The notes: generated from the sequence alone by a model not told the origin. Shown: positions 20,419 to 31,572, counted from the stretch's first letter. The stretch: 64,000 bases of DNA from Euptelea pleiosperma (GCA_035048495.1 CM068548.1:6809464-6873463), one strand, 5' to 3'. Made by a program: numbers and translations.

Positions 20419-20680
20419 CCATCGATATCAGCAAATGTGGGACCCATCAATAATACAATACTATCATCTAATGGTAGGAGAGCACGCAGTCCATGGGGGC
20501 TCCATCCTTGGGGCTTGAGGTCGAGGTTCCTTCGAGGAGTGTTTGGTTTATGCTACAAATTATGCTTTGAAGATACAGGCATGTTTGATAATCCATTTTG
20601 AAGGGAAATCCAAATATTTACCCAGGCGAATTATATCTTCTTTGTGTTTGGCGTGCCAGTTTAGCCTTGGTGGTGAAAAA
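20419..20680 (+). repeat. Dispersed repeat, copy of the 3075-3320 segment
   Basis: 'atatcagcaaatgtgg', 'cccatcaataatacaatac', 'gctccatccttgggg' and 'gaaatccaaatatttaccc' match the 3075-3320 landmarks in order. Confidence 0.6.
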
Positions 20681-20729
20681 AGAAATTGCCCACTAGGAAA
20701 ATGTGAGAAAACGATCCCACTGACTTAAA

Positions 20730-21772
20730 GCCTCCACGTGGCACACATTTTTGGGCCCACTTGCACCGTGAATGCTGGGACCCCTCGTATATCTACCAAT
20801 ATTGAGACCCTTGAATATCTACTAATAGGACACGTGGCACACCTTTTTGGGTCCACTTGCACTCTGAATGTAGGGACCCCTCATATATCTATCAATATGA
20901 CACGTGGCACATTTTTTTAGACCCAATGAACATATGGATGTTTAGCCCGTCCCTAGGTGGACGTACATACCAAAAATCAGGCTGAATAGTGATTTTCAAC
21001 CTTTGAATCTTTGTAACCAAAATAATGTTGTCGGTGATTGATCCCTTAATTGGATGGTCCAAATCATGAACATGTGCAAAAAGATTGATCCCGGTGATAT
21101 CACAACTTTTTTATATAACGAATACCGAAGTACACGATCAACCGATCCCACAAACATGTGTTCTTGGTGGTAAAGCATTCTTTTAGGCCACGTGACCCTG
21201 TTTCACTATGACAAGTATCGATTTATGATACTTGTGCAGTGCGCAGGATAACTTTTATAAATTTGCCTATGCCATCCAACACCATGAAAATTTAGATGTC
21301 AAAAAATTTGGCCGTTGCCAAACATTTTAAAATATTTTCAGGCTCGAATATTTAGCTGTGAAGTTTATTAGCTACGACAACATATTCTCTTAGAAGTAAA
21401 TTGCCGACTAACCAAATATGCCCTAATTTTTTAAATCTCCTTTCTACGCTTTCGACCGCATTTTACCTGGAAGTGCTACTACTAAATAAAACATGCAAGT
21501 CAAGGAACAATATTGGATGAAAACCAACTCAGAATAGACTTGTTAAAGTAACCAAACACCCCTTGTAGTAAGAAAGAGCTTTTTGAGTTTTGACTAGTAT
21601 ATAATTCAGATCAGCTCCTTATAAAATGGGGTAAGTCTAAATAAATAACTGCATATCTAATTCTATGGTCAACTTTGTAATTTTGATTTTATAATTGTGC
21701 CTTGAACTGTCACAATTTATATATTCACCCTCTAAACTAATCTTCCAAAGTGCCATTTGGGTTGAAAGTTTT
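20730..21772. other. Intergenic DNA with short direct repeats
   Basis: Around 20733-20910 a block with 'cacgtggcac', 'cacttgcac' and 'gggacccctc' occurs about two and a half times in tandem. The rest is A/T-rich with no gene. Confidence 0.45.
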
Positions 21773-22225
21773 GAGTAAAACTTCTGTCACAGCGTTCTGA
21801 CAAATGCTTCTGTCAAAATAAAAAATACATGCCACATGGCACACTCTTAGTGGATGCTGACTGTATGGATATTTGGCCAGTCCCTCGGTGGACCTATAAA
21901 CCAAAAATCAGCCTGATTAGTGATTTACAACCTTTGGATCTTTGCACCCAAATAACGCTCAATAATGTTCGAATTCCTACCGTTAAAATCAACACATGAT
22001 AACTTCTAGCCGTTGGATTAAGTATCCCAAAAATATGCTTGAATCCAACGGTTAGATCAATCCTAAAGAAGTGCTTAAATCAATGGCTAGAGAAAACCAA
22101 TCAGACTGATTTTTGGTATGTATAACCACCAAGGGATGGGCTAAACATCCATACGGTCAATGGGCCCCAAAAATGAGCTATGTAGAGCCACGAGAGCCCT
22201 TAGCATCGACTGCATCCCAAGTCCT
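21773..22225. mobile_element. Chimeric MITE: family A left arm joined to family B right arm
   Basis: Starts GAGTAAAACTTCTGTCACA with the family-A core. The right part ('ctgatttttggtatgtata', 'gggccccaaaaatgagct', 'agtcctctgcatct') matches the right part of 33478-33775 instead. It looks like a nested insertion or recombination product. Confidence 0.55.
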
Positions 22226-22543
22226 CTGCATCTAAAATTTTTCCTCCGGGAAAACTTTGTACAACAAGTACCTTAAAAATATCCTCAACCCATGTTAAAA
22301 AAGTGACCAAGATTGGTAAGGTTTGTGACCAGCTTGCTAAGTTGGTAACATCTGTATTTATGAAACACAGAACAAGCATTGTCATGGAAAGAAAAACTTG
22401 TAAAGGCCTAAGCAAATCAAAATTGACAGTTTACTCTTTTTCCATTTAATCCTTGTAGTGTTTAGTTACTCCTTTTCTCTTTCTGGGTTTAGTCAAATTA
22501 ATTGCCTTCAATCCAGAGAAAGTTGGTCCAGTTAGAAAGAATA

Positions 22544-22929
22544 TGTTACGATCCTAAAGGTTAAGACTTCAACTTTCCGCATCACTATCACCTAGGTGCT
22601 TTTGGTGTATTGGTTTGGGTCTTAACATTTGGTATCAGAGCCAACCCAACATCATGGGTTCAAGTCACGAGAGGGGCGACTTGAGCAAAGGGCTACCTGG
22701 GGGCTTGTTCAAAAAAGAGAAAAAAGGGGTACCGGAAAAAAATGCCAGAGGCTCGCTCACAAAAAGTGAGAAAATAGGGGTACCGGAGTGAAAATCGCCT
22801 TAGAGGGGGGCCACCATGGACGTTGGCCTTGGAAGCGTGGTGGAATGTTATTATCCTAAAGGTTGAGACTTAAACTTTCCGCACCACTATCACCTAGGTG
22901 CTTTTAGTGTACTGGTTTGGGTCTTAAGA
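22544..22929 (+). mobile_element. TRIM retrotransposon, 386 bp, 84-bp LTRs
   Basis: Two 84-bp LTRs (22544-22627 and 22846-22929) differ at about 8 positions. A perfect initiator-Met PBS TGGTATCAGAGCC (22630-22642) lies two bases after the first LTR. The 5-bp target duplication GAATA is at 22539-22543 and 22930-22934. The internal 218 bp has no coding capacity, so mobilisation would need a helper. The last dinucleotide of the right LTR has changed from CA to GA. Confidence 0.92.
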
Positions 22930-22934
22930 GAATA

Positions 22935-23889
22935 CAATAATAAAAAAGCTCCTCAAGACTCATCACCACAAAGACTTGATATCACAAACTTCAAAAGTGA
23001 ATTGGATCACTTACTTCAATTATCATGGCGTGATCTTTCTTGATGCTTAACGTGACCTCTCAGCAGCGAAGGTGGAAAGCTCCAACAATATGTAATCCAT
23101 CCGTCTTCTATGCAATTCCTAACTTCCAAGAGAAAAATAAAGTACACGGAAAATACTCATGTTTTGCACTTGTATCTCTCAAGTTTTTAATATCGCATAA
23201 TTTTTGTGTCAGGGAAATATTTAAGCTCCTCATTTGAGATGATGCAATGCCAGAAAGATGGCTCCAAGTAGATCTTTAACTGGATATTTTCCCCTAGGTT
23301 CAGAGCTTTGTAGGACAAGAATTTCATGGCTCCCTCCCCAGCTCAAATCAGCATTTCTTGTGATCTTAACTGCAACATTTACCAATTGCATATGCGGCAT
23401 TGGTTTCTTATCAGCCATCGTTTATGAATTTATTTTCTGTTCAAAGTAACCCTGACAAAACAAATTGCCCACACAGTCATGTCACCTGAAACATCCAAGG
23501 TAGGTGCACAACTGTCTGACACCTCGACCATAAGAGTAAAAGCCTGTTTGCCCATACATATCTGTGTTATCTTTGCCATACTCATGCAGCACCAACGATA
23601 TTCATTCCATGATAAGTAAATGGAATGTAGACAAGGAAATTTAATTGGAATATAAAAAATAATTTGCAAAATGTAGTATAAATTGAACACTAACAAAGCT
23701 CAATGTTTTGAATTCAAAATCGTTGTAAACATGTTGGTTGGACCGAGTTGATTTGCTTTCCAAACAATATTTCTTGACATAGTTTCATTACGTGGCTCAC
23801 GCAATCAAGGAGAAGCTGGTGACTCAAATCTCTTTGGTAGAGATTGTATAGCTTGATTCCTCTACTTATATTCTATTCTGATTTCTGGC
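22935..23889. other. Intergenic, no gene recognised
   Basis: Short minus-strand frames (about 23230-23418 and 23500-23600) have protein-like composition but no motif I can name. They could be decayed exons. Confidence 0.35.
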
Positions 23890-24780
23890 AGGTGGAAGAA
23901 ATGGCAGAGCATGTATTATTTTGATTGCTGTCATTCCAATCAGGTTTGGAAAGAAGTACTTGCTCATTTAAACTTCAGAAGTCAAGTCATTCTTGAATGG
24001 AGGGGCGAGATAAAGTGTCTGGTTTCTCATTTTTCTAGTTCATACATGTGGTATCTGTGAGGAAAATTGCTTTTTGTGCCACGACTTGTTATTTATGGGC
24101 TAAAGAACTGTTGAAATTTTCAAAGAAGGTTTAAACCAGAAGATATGCTCATCAAAAGAATTGTCATTGACACTAGGACTGTCTCATAGCAAGATATCAA
24201 AACTCTTGACTCTCCAATTGCTAGAAGTTATCTTGAAGACTGGAATTTGCCGCTTAATGTGTTTCTTCCTAGGCCTCGGTATTTCTCAAGCCAAAGCCTG
24301 GAGTGATTTTTGAGCTCTAAATTTTAATGGATCTATGAAGAGTGGAAGAATTGGTATTGGTGAAATTATTCGTGACCATCTTGGAGCACCTATTATGCTT
24401 AGCACTGCTCATTAGGTTATGGCCCTATCTTTCTAGTTGAGCTTAAGGGTTTACTCAGATGTCTCACTCTAGATCAAAACCATCATGTGGAAAATATTTT
24501 GTTTTTTTACAGATTCTTAAAATGTTGTTAATTTTGTAAATAAAAATGTTGATTTTCTATAGGAGGTTAGGACATGTCTGGTGACCACCTTTAGCACTTT
24601 GAGTGAGTCTAGGTCATGGATTTTATGTCATATGTGGAGAGAAGCTAATAGGGCTGCTGTCTTCTTAGCTGTGTGGCATAACAGAGGTGAGGGGAGGCTG
24701 TAATGTCCGTTTTTGTTATGGTCAGGTAGTGGCCAGCCTAACCCCAGCTTACCCAACCACCCCCAACAAAAAAAAAAAAA
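23890..24780 (+). mobile_element. 5'-truncated LINE tail (zf-RVT and RNase H relics, poly-A)
   Basis: Translated fragments resemble the end of a plant L1-type ORF2: 'CHSNQVWKEVLAHLNF' (zf-RVT), then 'LNFNGSMKSGRIGIG' and 'EIIRDHLGAPI' of the RNase H domain near 24310-24400, then 'HVWREANRAAVFLA' near 24630-24670. Several stops and shifts interrupt the frame. A run of 13 A at about 24768-24780 ends the copy. Confidence 0.75.
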
Positions 24781-25002
24781 AGCTAGCATGGTACAACCAT
24801 ACAAGAAGTTCAGACTACAACAAAAAATGCTAATCTGTTGAATGAGAATGAACATTCTAATCTATTGTTGAAATTCTCGGTTAAGAAAATCTTAAAAATT
24901 AAAGGAGGACAAAGAAAATAAATGACTAACCTACAGTTTACTTTGTCCTGGAAGAATAAAGATCTAAATTACAGCATTTACTCCAAGGCGATGCATCGGA
25001 GA

Positions 25003-26262
25003 TCATTCCTCACTCTTGTATTCATTTTCAGCATGCGGAAGCATCTTTAGACTAGCAGCCCCTTCCGTTTCTTGTTGAGAAGCAACAGATTTGGAATCCT
25101 CTTTAACTATAACATCTTCTTGTGTTGTTTCTGAAGTCCCATTGATGCTTGAGTTATGACCAGAATCAAAACTAGTTTCACCATCAGCACTTGTGTCAGT
25201 ATTTGCACCATCTGCGTCAGAACCATGGCTGCCTTCATCGGATTTAACTCCCTCTTTTTCAATAATTTTGTCATCAACTGGCATCTTTATGTCATTTCGA
25301 TCGTTGGGTTGAGATGAGTTGGTAAATCCCTCAGATGCCCGGATTGTATTTTCGCCAACTCCAGTCTGATTATCTGAACCCAAAATGGTTACTTGATTCA
25401 GACTTATGGCCTGCTCATCAATTTTTGTCCCATTATGTGTGGAGCTTACAAGTTCCTGACCATCTTGTGGAACCCCATTTTCATCCTGAAAACCATTGGC
25501 ACCATTTCCTGTTTCTCTTTGACCAGGAACAATAGTGCTCTCCTTTTCAATGGGTGGCAATGTTGTTTCCTCTGCACTTCCTTTAGAAAACTCATCCTCA
25601 TCTGAGCCCACTGCTTCATTCCCATTTCTTACTCGATCATTAGTATTATCTTCTGCATTGTTTTGTGGTTCCATTTGTTGTGTTTCTGGCTCCTTTTCAT
25701 CCTCTTTTTCTTCATGATTTGTGACACTTTCCTCTTCATTTTCTTTCGAGTCTTTCTCATCCTTGTCCAAACCAAATGGTTCATCCCCGTCTCTTACTTG
25801 AGTATCGATAATATCTTCTTCATTGCTTTGTGATTCCTTTTGTTGCATTTCTAACTTCTTATCCTCTTTCTCTTCATGATTTCTGATGTTTTCCTGTGAA
25901 TGTTCATGTCCCTTGAGGAAAGACTCTTCTTCGGCCTTCTCTTCTGTATTCCTATCTAACTCATCATCTCCACCCCCTCTGTCTTCTTTCTTTTCCCCTT
26001 CTCCTATGCGATTTCCATCAAACGAGTCCATCTCAACTCCATCACTAGATCCTGTGTTCCCTTTACGTCCTAAATCTATTCTTCCATGTTCATTGCTAAG
26101 CTTGTTTTCCACAGTCCCACCATAACCCTTCCTCTTATCATACGAGTTTTTGATCTGGTAGAGCAACCAGAAGCAAACTGCCAAAAGCAAAGCGAACTGA
26201 AATGCCTGCTTAATCTTAAACCCTTTGGTTCTCTGGTTCCTGCCAACGGATTGGTGAAACAT
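25003..26262 (-). CDS. Acidic single-pass membrane protein, plant-specific, function unknown
   Basis: 419 residues from the ATG at 26262. The start is chosen at MFHQSVGRNQR because a splice acceptor lies just upstream (26277); the open extension to 26358 would be intron. The N-terminus is basic, followed by one hydrophobic segment at about 20-37 (QAFQFALLLAVCFWLLYQI) and a short basic stretch. This suggests a signal-anchor with a long second domain. The remaining 370 residues are very rich in Glu, Asp, Asn, Ser and Lys, with two copies of a block starting NHEEKED (about residues 130-240). It is probably disordered. Similar plant proteins are annotated 'dentin sialophosphoprotein-like' or uncharacterised. 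The open frame despite low complexity argues for a live gene. Confidence 0.85.
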   Translation of the reverse strand: MFHQSVGRNQRTKGFKIKQAFQFALLLAVCFWLLYQIKNSYDKRKGYGGTVENKLSNEHGRIDLGRKGNTGSSDGVEMDSFDGNRIGEGEKKEDRGGGDDELDRNTEEKAEEESFLKGHEHSQENIRNHEEKEDKKLEMQQKESQSNEEDIIDTQVRDGDEPFGLDKDEKDSKENEEESVTNHEEKEDEKEPETQQMEPQNNAEDNTNDRVRNGNEAVGSDEDEFSKGSAEETTLPPIEKESTIVPGQRETGNGANGFQDENGVPQDGQELVSSTHNGTKIDEQAISLNQVTILGSDNQTGVGENTIRASEGFTNSSQPNDRNDIKMPVDDKIIEKEGVKSDEGSHGSDADGANTDTSADGETSFDSGHNSSINGTSETTQEDVIVKEDSKSVASQQETEGAASLKMLPHAENEYKSEE

Positions 26263-26276
26263 CACACTTTGTTCCA

Positions 26277-27287
26277 CTGCTTCATCAATCAATAAAGACC
26301 ATGTAATTAGAATCAATATCAGTAGCTCAAGTAAATAAAAGTAAAAAACGAAAGCCAAAACAATAGTTAAGCTTATGTTGCATGGATTCTTCTAAATGAG
26401 CGAAGTACCTGTGTCGGACATGTGTAGGAGTCTGACATGATACGGATTCTAGTGCAACACTTCCAAATTCAGTTTCATTTCTTCTTTCCTTAGGTGCAAG
26501 ATACTAATTAACATTTCCCATAGGGTAAAACTAATTACAGAACTCTCGAACTTGTACTACAAGATTTCTTTAGAGGGACTTAAACTTTAACAGTGTAAAT
26601 AAAGCTACAACATCAACAGAAAATGCCTTGCCATGGTTTAATTTTAATAATATAATTAAATGGCTCTTGACCCGGGTTAGAAATGAACTAAGCCACTCAG
26701 AATCAAACTCGTGGAGCTACAAAAAGGGGATACCAGGGACACCCAAATCAGTGAGGTGATTGTATCAACTCATTGGATCAAAATTGGTTCTTTTCAATGA
26801 TCAACAAAGAATTTCTCTCCAACTTTCATTTTTCCGTTTTCATTCCATTTTCAGAAGAAAAAAAAAATTCTACAGCAAAATCTCCACCACAAAAAACAGT
26901 CTTCCAAAACTTCAATTCCACTTCAACAGTCATAACAAGCAAAAAATCAAAAAACCCATCAATGAATACATCTCCAAATCAAAATTCTCCATAAGAAATA
27001 AAGCAAATCCGCAAAGATAATCTCCCACAAATAAATCATTAACATTGAATTTCCTTCTCCGCATGAAATCAAAATTTGAAAACCTAAAAGACATAATTTA
27101 ATCACGGATACCAAAAAAAAACGGCACAAAACCAAAGCCTATCTTTCTAGTTTTAGACCAAACGGCCTCCAAATTAATCATTTTAGATCGAAAATCTCCC
27201 AGTTTCCTAATTTTAAGCAAGATTAAGAGCTGTAAACTAATCAAGAACCAAATTTAACGAAAAAACATGAAATTTACAGAACAGAAC
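26277..27287 (-). other. Probable 5' UTR intron of the acidic membrane protein gene
   Basis: The acceptor GAAGCAG|TG ends 14 bases before the ATG. A donor CAG|GTTCTG is at 27287 (alternative ACG|GTAATT at 27298). A pyrimidine-rich leader lies at about 27300-27500 on the minus strand. The splice-site choice is inferred; short frames inside this leader are not genes. Confidence 0.5.
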
Positions 27288-27659
27288 CTGTAAATTACCG
27301 TTTTCAATGATTAGAAATGGAGAGATCGGCGAATGACAGATAGCTAGCGCTTCGAATCGAACGATGATTACTCGAATTATGGATCTTTTGAGCGCAATTT
27401 GAAGAATTCCCAAAGAACGTTTTTTTTCTTTCTTTCTGTGTTTCAAGTGTCTTCTTTCTTTGCCGACAAAGAAAAAATAAAGATGGTTGAGAGTCTTGAG
27501 ACCCCAAAGCAGCCGTTATTTTTATTTCATTGTCCCAAAAGTGCCCCTGCGTTTTTACTTGAATGAAGATATGATTTTAGTTAAATACATGGAAGGATTA
27601 GGGGGTGTTTTGGGATTTAGGTTTTAGTGATCCAATGAGGCCCTGGTGTCATTTTCTCT

Positions 27660-28040
27660 CGCTCACACCATGCTGTGAGCAAAGTTGATCACAGCCGTCA
27701 TTACGAGCCACGTGGAACACTCTTAGTGGATTCTGACCGTATGGATGTTTGGCCAGTCCCTCCCTAGACCTGCAACCCAAAAAACATTCTCATTAGTGAT
27801 TTGCAACCCTTGGATCTTTGTTATCAAATAACGCTCAATAATGCTGAAATTCCTATGGTTAAAATCAACCCATGAAAATAACTTCAATCAACGTTTATAA
27901 ATCACTGATCAGGTTTAGTTTTGGTTTGTAGGTCCACCTAGTGATTGGCCAAACATCCATACGGTCAGAATCCACTAAGAGGGTGCCATGTGGCTCGTAT
28001 TGTGGGATGCGATCGGCTTCGCTCGCAACGGTATAGTCAT
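27660..28040. mobile_element. MITE family A copy
   Basis: The left arm 'ggatgtttggccagtccc' and right arm 'ggccaaacatccatacgg' are inverted. The termini have diverged to 'gctcacaccatgctgtgagc' and 'gcttcgctcgcaac'. Confidence 0.65.
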
Positions 28041-28081
28041 TTTCTCAGTGGGCTTAATGTAACTCATGCAAGAGCATTAAC

Positions 28082-28199
28082 CAGTGATTCTATTGAGGGC
28101 CGTTCTCTTTTTATTCAAGGGGCAAAAGTGTAATTCGAACCAGTGATTCTATGGAGGGCCGTTCTCTTTTTATTCAAGGGGCAAAAGTGTAATTCGAAC
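28082..28199 (+). repeat. Tandem duplication of 59 bp
   Basis: 28082-28140 and 28141-28199 differ by one base only (tattgagg versus tatggagg), so the duplication is recent. Confidence 0.9.
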
Positions 28200-28580
28200 G
28201 ATTATTACTAAATTTAAGTGGCTTGCACGAAGGACGAGGTACATTATGCATTAAGAAAAAGGATACCATGTCTGTCTCCAGACTCTCCACATTTTCAGCA
28301 TATTTAGGGTAATTTAGTATCTGTTACGCAAAAGTAATTGGCACTATCCTCTTGCACTTTCCCACTGCCATGTTAGATCCGGCATCATAGATTAACACGG
28401 GCATCACATTTGTCCGTTATTCTACTTGTTAAATGTCCAAAGTGCCCTTAGGTCTTTTCAATCTCCAACTCTTCACTGATGAAGTCTCCAAAAGTAATTT
28501 TGTTAGTTGCTTACACAAAAAAAAATTGTTAGGTTCACTATAATAACCAAGAGTGGGGCGGCCCGGGGTTCGGTGCTTGG

Positions 28581-28802
28581 CATTTCAGCTGTGAATTCTG
28601 GTCTCCTTGTCCGCTAACTTGGATTAGTTTCCTGACGGCTACTGCGCTCCCATCTTTGAGCTGCACTGACACTTTGTTGATGTCCCCAAAGCTTCTAGAC
28701 CCAACGAAGGCTGTCGTTGTGGAAGAAATTGGTGGCTTTGAGCAAGTCGACAAAGGTGAGCTTCCAAAGGGATTTCTCAATGGTGGGAAGGTTGATGCTC
28801 AA
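28581..28802 (-). pseudogene. BRI1/BRL receptor kinase fragment (juxtamembrane and P-loop)
   Basis: The minus strand encodes, in two frames, 'LSINLPTIEKSLWKLTF' and 'VDLLKATNFFHNDSL', then 'FGDINKVSVQLKDGSAVAV' and 'RKLIQVSGQGD', then 'EFTAEM'. This follows the brassinosteroid receptor BRI1 and BRL proteins from the juxtamembrane segment through the glycine-rich loop and the catalytic-lysine strand. The glycine-rich loop is broken by a stop and a frameshift. The fragment ends abruptly after the AEM motif. No kinase activity is possible. Its place between long inverted repeats marks it as captured DNA. Confidence 0.82.
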
Positions 28803-28882
28803 GGTTTCCCGAAGGGAAAACTTACAGTAACTGCCCTCTTACTCAATGACGTTAGATCTTGGTCGAGGGGGTAACACAGCAG

Positions 28883-29265
28883 GAGTAAAACTTGTGTCAC
28901 AAGATGTTGTGACGGAAGCCGGTCACAGCGCTCAGTACGAGCCATGTGGCACAAGATCAGAGGGCACTGACTGTATGGATGTTTGGCCAGTCCCTCGGTG
29001 GACCTACAAACCAAAAATCAGCCTGATTAGTGATTTACAACCATTGGATTTTTGCTCAGAATCCTACTATTAAAATCAACCCATGAAAATAACTTCAATA
29101 GAATCGGTTAGAAATCACTAATCAAGCTGATGTTTTGTGTACCGGTCCACCGAGGAACTGGCCAAACATCCACATGGTCGTCGTCCTCTAATAGTATGCC
29201 ACGTGGCTCGTATTGAATGCTGTGACCGGTTTCGGTCACAACATCTTGTGACACAAGTTTTACTC
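28883..29265. mobile_element. MITE family A with 9-bp target duplication
   Basis: 383 bp; ends GAGTAAAACTTGTGTCACAA and its inverse. Flanks ACACAGCAG (28874-28882) and GCACAGCAG (29266-29274) agree at 8 of 9 bases. A 9-bp duplication points to the Mutator superfamily. It inserted into the right TIR of the BRI1-carrying element, so it is the younger of the two. Confidence 0.85.
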
Positions 29266-29340
29266 GCACAGCAGTGGGAAAGTGCGGGGGTAGTGAAAAT
29301 TACTTTTGCATAGCAAGGGGGTGATACTAAATTACCCTAT

Positions 29341-30365
29341 ATTTTATGGTAATTGGTCATCACATATTCTTATTAGTTAATTGGACACTATATATGTAGT
29401 CTTAAATTTATTCTTTTATTTAATGGATGTATATTTTACCCATTTATGGACTAGCATCACATTCAAATGCATAACCTCAAGTTTTTGCAACATTAGCTGT
29501 CTCAAATTTTTTAAAATTTCGACAGAGTTTTCTCTATTTTTATGACATTTGAAATTTGTCAAACCTATCATACATAAAAGAAGTAACCATAACAATAGTA
29601 AGTTCATAGTCTGCAATGAAAGTAGCATTCTTATTAGTTTAATAGAATAAAACTACTCGACTAGATTACTGTTTTCAAAGATAATGCCTGTTTGATGATA
29701 GGATGGGACCACATTGTTTCTATACCAAGCCGCTCTGGGGTTTACCTACAAGACACACCGTGTAATTAGTCTTTTGAAAGTTGGAGAGCAAATTAAAATG
29801 ATTAATTGAAATAATACTATATTGAAACAAATTGTTACATACCTGTTTATAGGATTCCCAAACATTGTTATATATAAAAACCAATGAATTCTCATTGTCT
29901 CAACTGAATCCAAGTTGAGCCAACAGTTGTAGTATAAACTTATACTTCAACATGTATGTTTTCAGCCGAGTCTAAATATGGTTGAAGATAACAAGCACAC
30001 CCACATTATCTGCTATGGCGTGAGTAACCATCGTGAATACTGAAGGTTTCTAATTATTGTCGACTCTCGTGTCTTGTGCACACGACACAAATATTTCCAA
30101 TAGAATATTGTAGCAGTCTACATCATCGTGGTAGTGCCTAATAGTATAGAATACACAAAATGCATAAAATTTCTAAAAATTTTGGCAGAGTTTCCTCTTT
30201 TTTTATAACATCTGAAAATTTTCGAACCTGTCTTAAACATGAGTATTTTTCAAACCTATCATAAACTTGTCTTTACCTAATACTTAAAAATTAAAATTCA
30301 TATATACAATGGTCACAGTTATAACAAAAGATAATGTCTATTCTTTATTAACTACATTCATTGTT
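29341..30365. other. A/T-rich intergenic DNA, no gene recognised
   Basis: Only short frames without motifs. 'gacagagttttctctatttt' style blocks near 29520 and 30185 are similar to each other, so an old duplication is possible. Confidence 0.35.
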
Positions 30366-30610
30366 TCACGACTTCCTCCTTTCAGTCTCTATTTTATTGA
30401 TCTTCATATCATCAATAAGAGACTTGAGGTGCTCCACCTCTTCGCGTAAAGTAGTAATTGAATCTTTTTTATCCTTCTCCATTGCACACTCATGCTCTAT
30501 GTGGTAGGCAACTAATGCCTCCTCGGCTTCCTTTCTTGTGGGGCTTCTGCGATGTATTCCCCCTGAAAATCCAACCACTTAGACAACACAATCTTCTCAG
30601 GTGTCATAAA
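30366..30610 (-). pseudogene. RNase H1 N-terminal (viroplasmin-like) domain relic
   Basis: The minus strand encodes a degraded domain with 'GFSGGIHRRSPTRKEAEEAL' followed by a charged helical tail. The preceding segment has 'VYDT' and 'EDC' with two in-frame stops. This pattern fits the RNase H1 N-terminal hybrid-binding domain found in eukaryotic RNase H1 and in plant transposon proteins. The parent element is unclear. Confidence 0.5.
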
Positions 30611-30906
30611 CACTTAGATTATGTCATTTACATACATCATAGTATTGCATTTTAGAGGACATCCTTACACAAACATGTATAATCATACACGTAAATAGTA
30701 AAAAAATATTGAAATCATCATATAGATACGCACTAAGAGGGAACACACATGTAATAGAAAAATATATGTTCAACTCATCCAAATGTATCAGTTGCTAATC
30801 CCAAAACGAAAAACAAACCCATTGTATCATTTACAGACCAAGATATATAAAAGTACACCACTACATAATCAATGGCATCTAAAACAACCAGTGTAAAAAC
30901 AGTTCA

Positions 30907-31260
30907 TCACCCAAGATACTTTAACAACCATGCATGTCTTCTATCATGAGGCACAATAAAGAAGACCTTCAGCTTCAGTTCGTTCCCATCAGGTACTCGA
31001 CCGCCTTGTCATAGTTCTCACCATCCAGGTCGAATATCTTTGACAATGTCTCAGACAAGTACTCTGCAATCCCAGTAGGTGTGTGATGTCGCATTGCCAG
31101 CTGATATTTTATCGAACATTGAGTTCATCGCAAAGATCATGCCGCCACTGGTAGGAGTGCTGCTCCTCCCCTCCGTATAGGACCACCTGACTACAATGGT
31201 CCAGAGGGAGGACGAGTAGTAGTATTAGTATCCAATAACTCATCATTAGCTGTCAGATCA
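30907..31260 (-). pseudogene. Myb/SANT-like protein of a PIF/Harbinger element, C-terminal relic
   Basis: Frames carry 'TPTGIAEYLSETLSKIFDLD' and 'NYDKAVEYLMG', then after a frameshift 'VFFIVPHDRRHAWLLKYLG' and a natural stop. This is the usual C-terminus of plant Myb/SANT-like partner proteins of Harbinger transposases. Broken by at least one frameshift and one upstream stop. The N-terminal Myb domain is not seen. Confidence 0.6.
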
Positions 31261-31369
31261 TGATATATAGGGGTTTGCTTGGGTATCTTACATTTCTTCA
31301 TTTGGTATTTCAATCCCACTAAGGTCAGCCTCTATTCCGATCTATGCGCGATCTCTAGTGGCCTAGTCA

Positions 31370-31572
31370 TTCCCAACTTTAAGAGGGAAACACCTATAAT
31401 AACAAAATATACTTTCAGAATACATACTTGCAAGAATCAAACTCCTCTCCATTTCTTCATTTTTAATTGGTGCTCTAGGTAATATCTTCATTTCGTATGC
31501 CACTATGTAAGTCACATATGGGACACTCACTGCAACTATGGCTGCTACCTCTTCATCTTCTATATGATCCAT
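31370..31572 (-). pseudogene. Harbinger nuclease (ALP1-like) N-terminal relic
   Basis: 'EVAAIVAVSVPYVTYIVAYE' followed by 'ILPRAPIKNEEMERSLIL' and 'ASMYSES' resembles the N-terminus of plant ALP1-like/Harbinger DDE nucleases. The catalytic domain is absent. It lies next to, and on the same strand as, the Myb/SANT-like relic, as expected for a dead PIF/Harbinger element. Confidence 0.5.

Larger units (their letters stand above)
28305..29340. mobile_element. Pack-type DNA transposon carrying a BRI1-like kinase fragment
   Basis: Terminal inverted repeats of about 65-75 bp: left 28305-28369 starts TAGGGTAATTTAGTATC and continues 'gcaaaagtaatt' and 'gcactttcccactgc'. The right end (29271-29340) is its reverse complement with small indels. 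The interior holds a receptor-kinase fragment (28581-28802, minus) and a later MITE insertion (28883-29265). TIR length and gene capture suggest a Pack-MULE. A clear 9-bp target duplication is not visible at the outer ends; only a short A/T-rich ATATTT repeat is seen. Confidence 0.7.

Noticed and set aside
27237..27507. Minus-strand frames of 67-69 residues upstream of the acidic protein gene
   Set aside because: Better explained as the 5' UTR exon with its intron donor.
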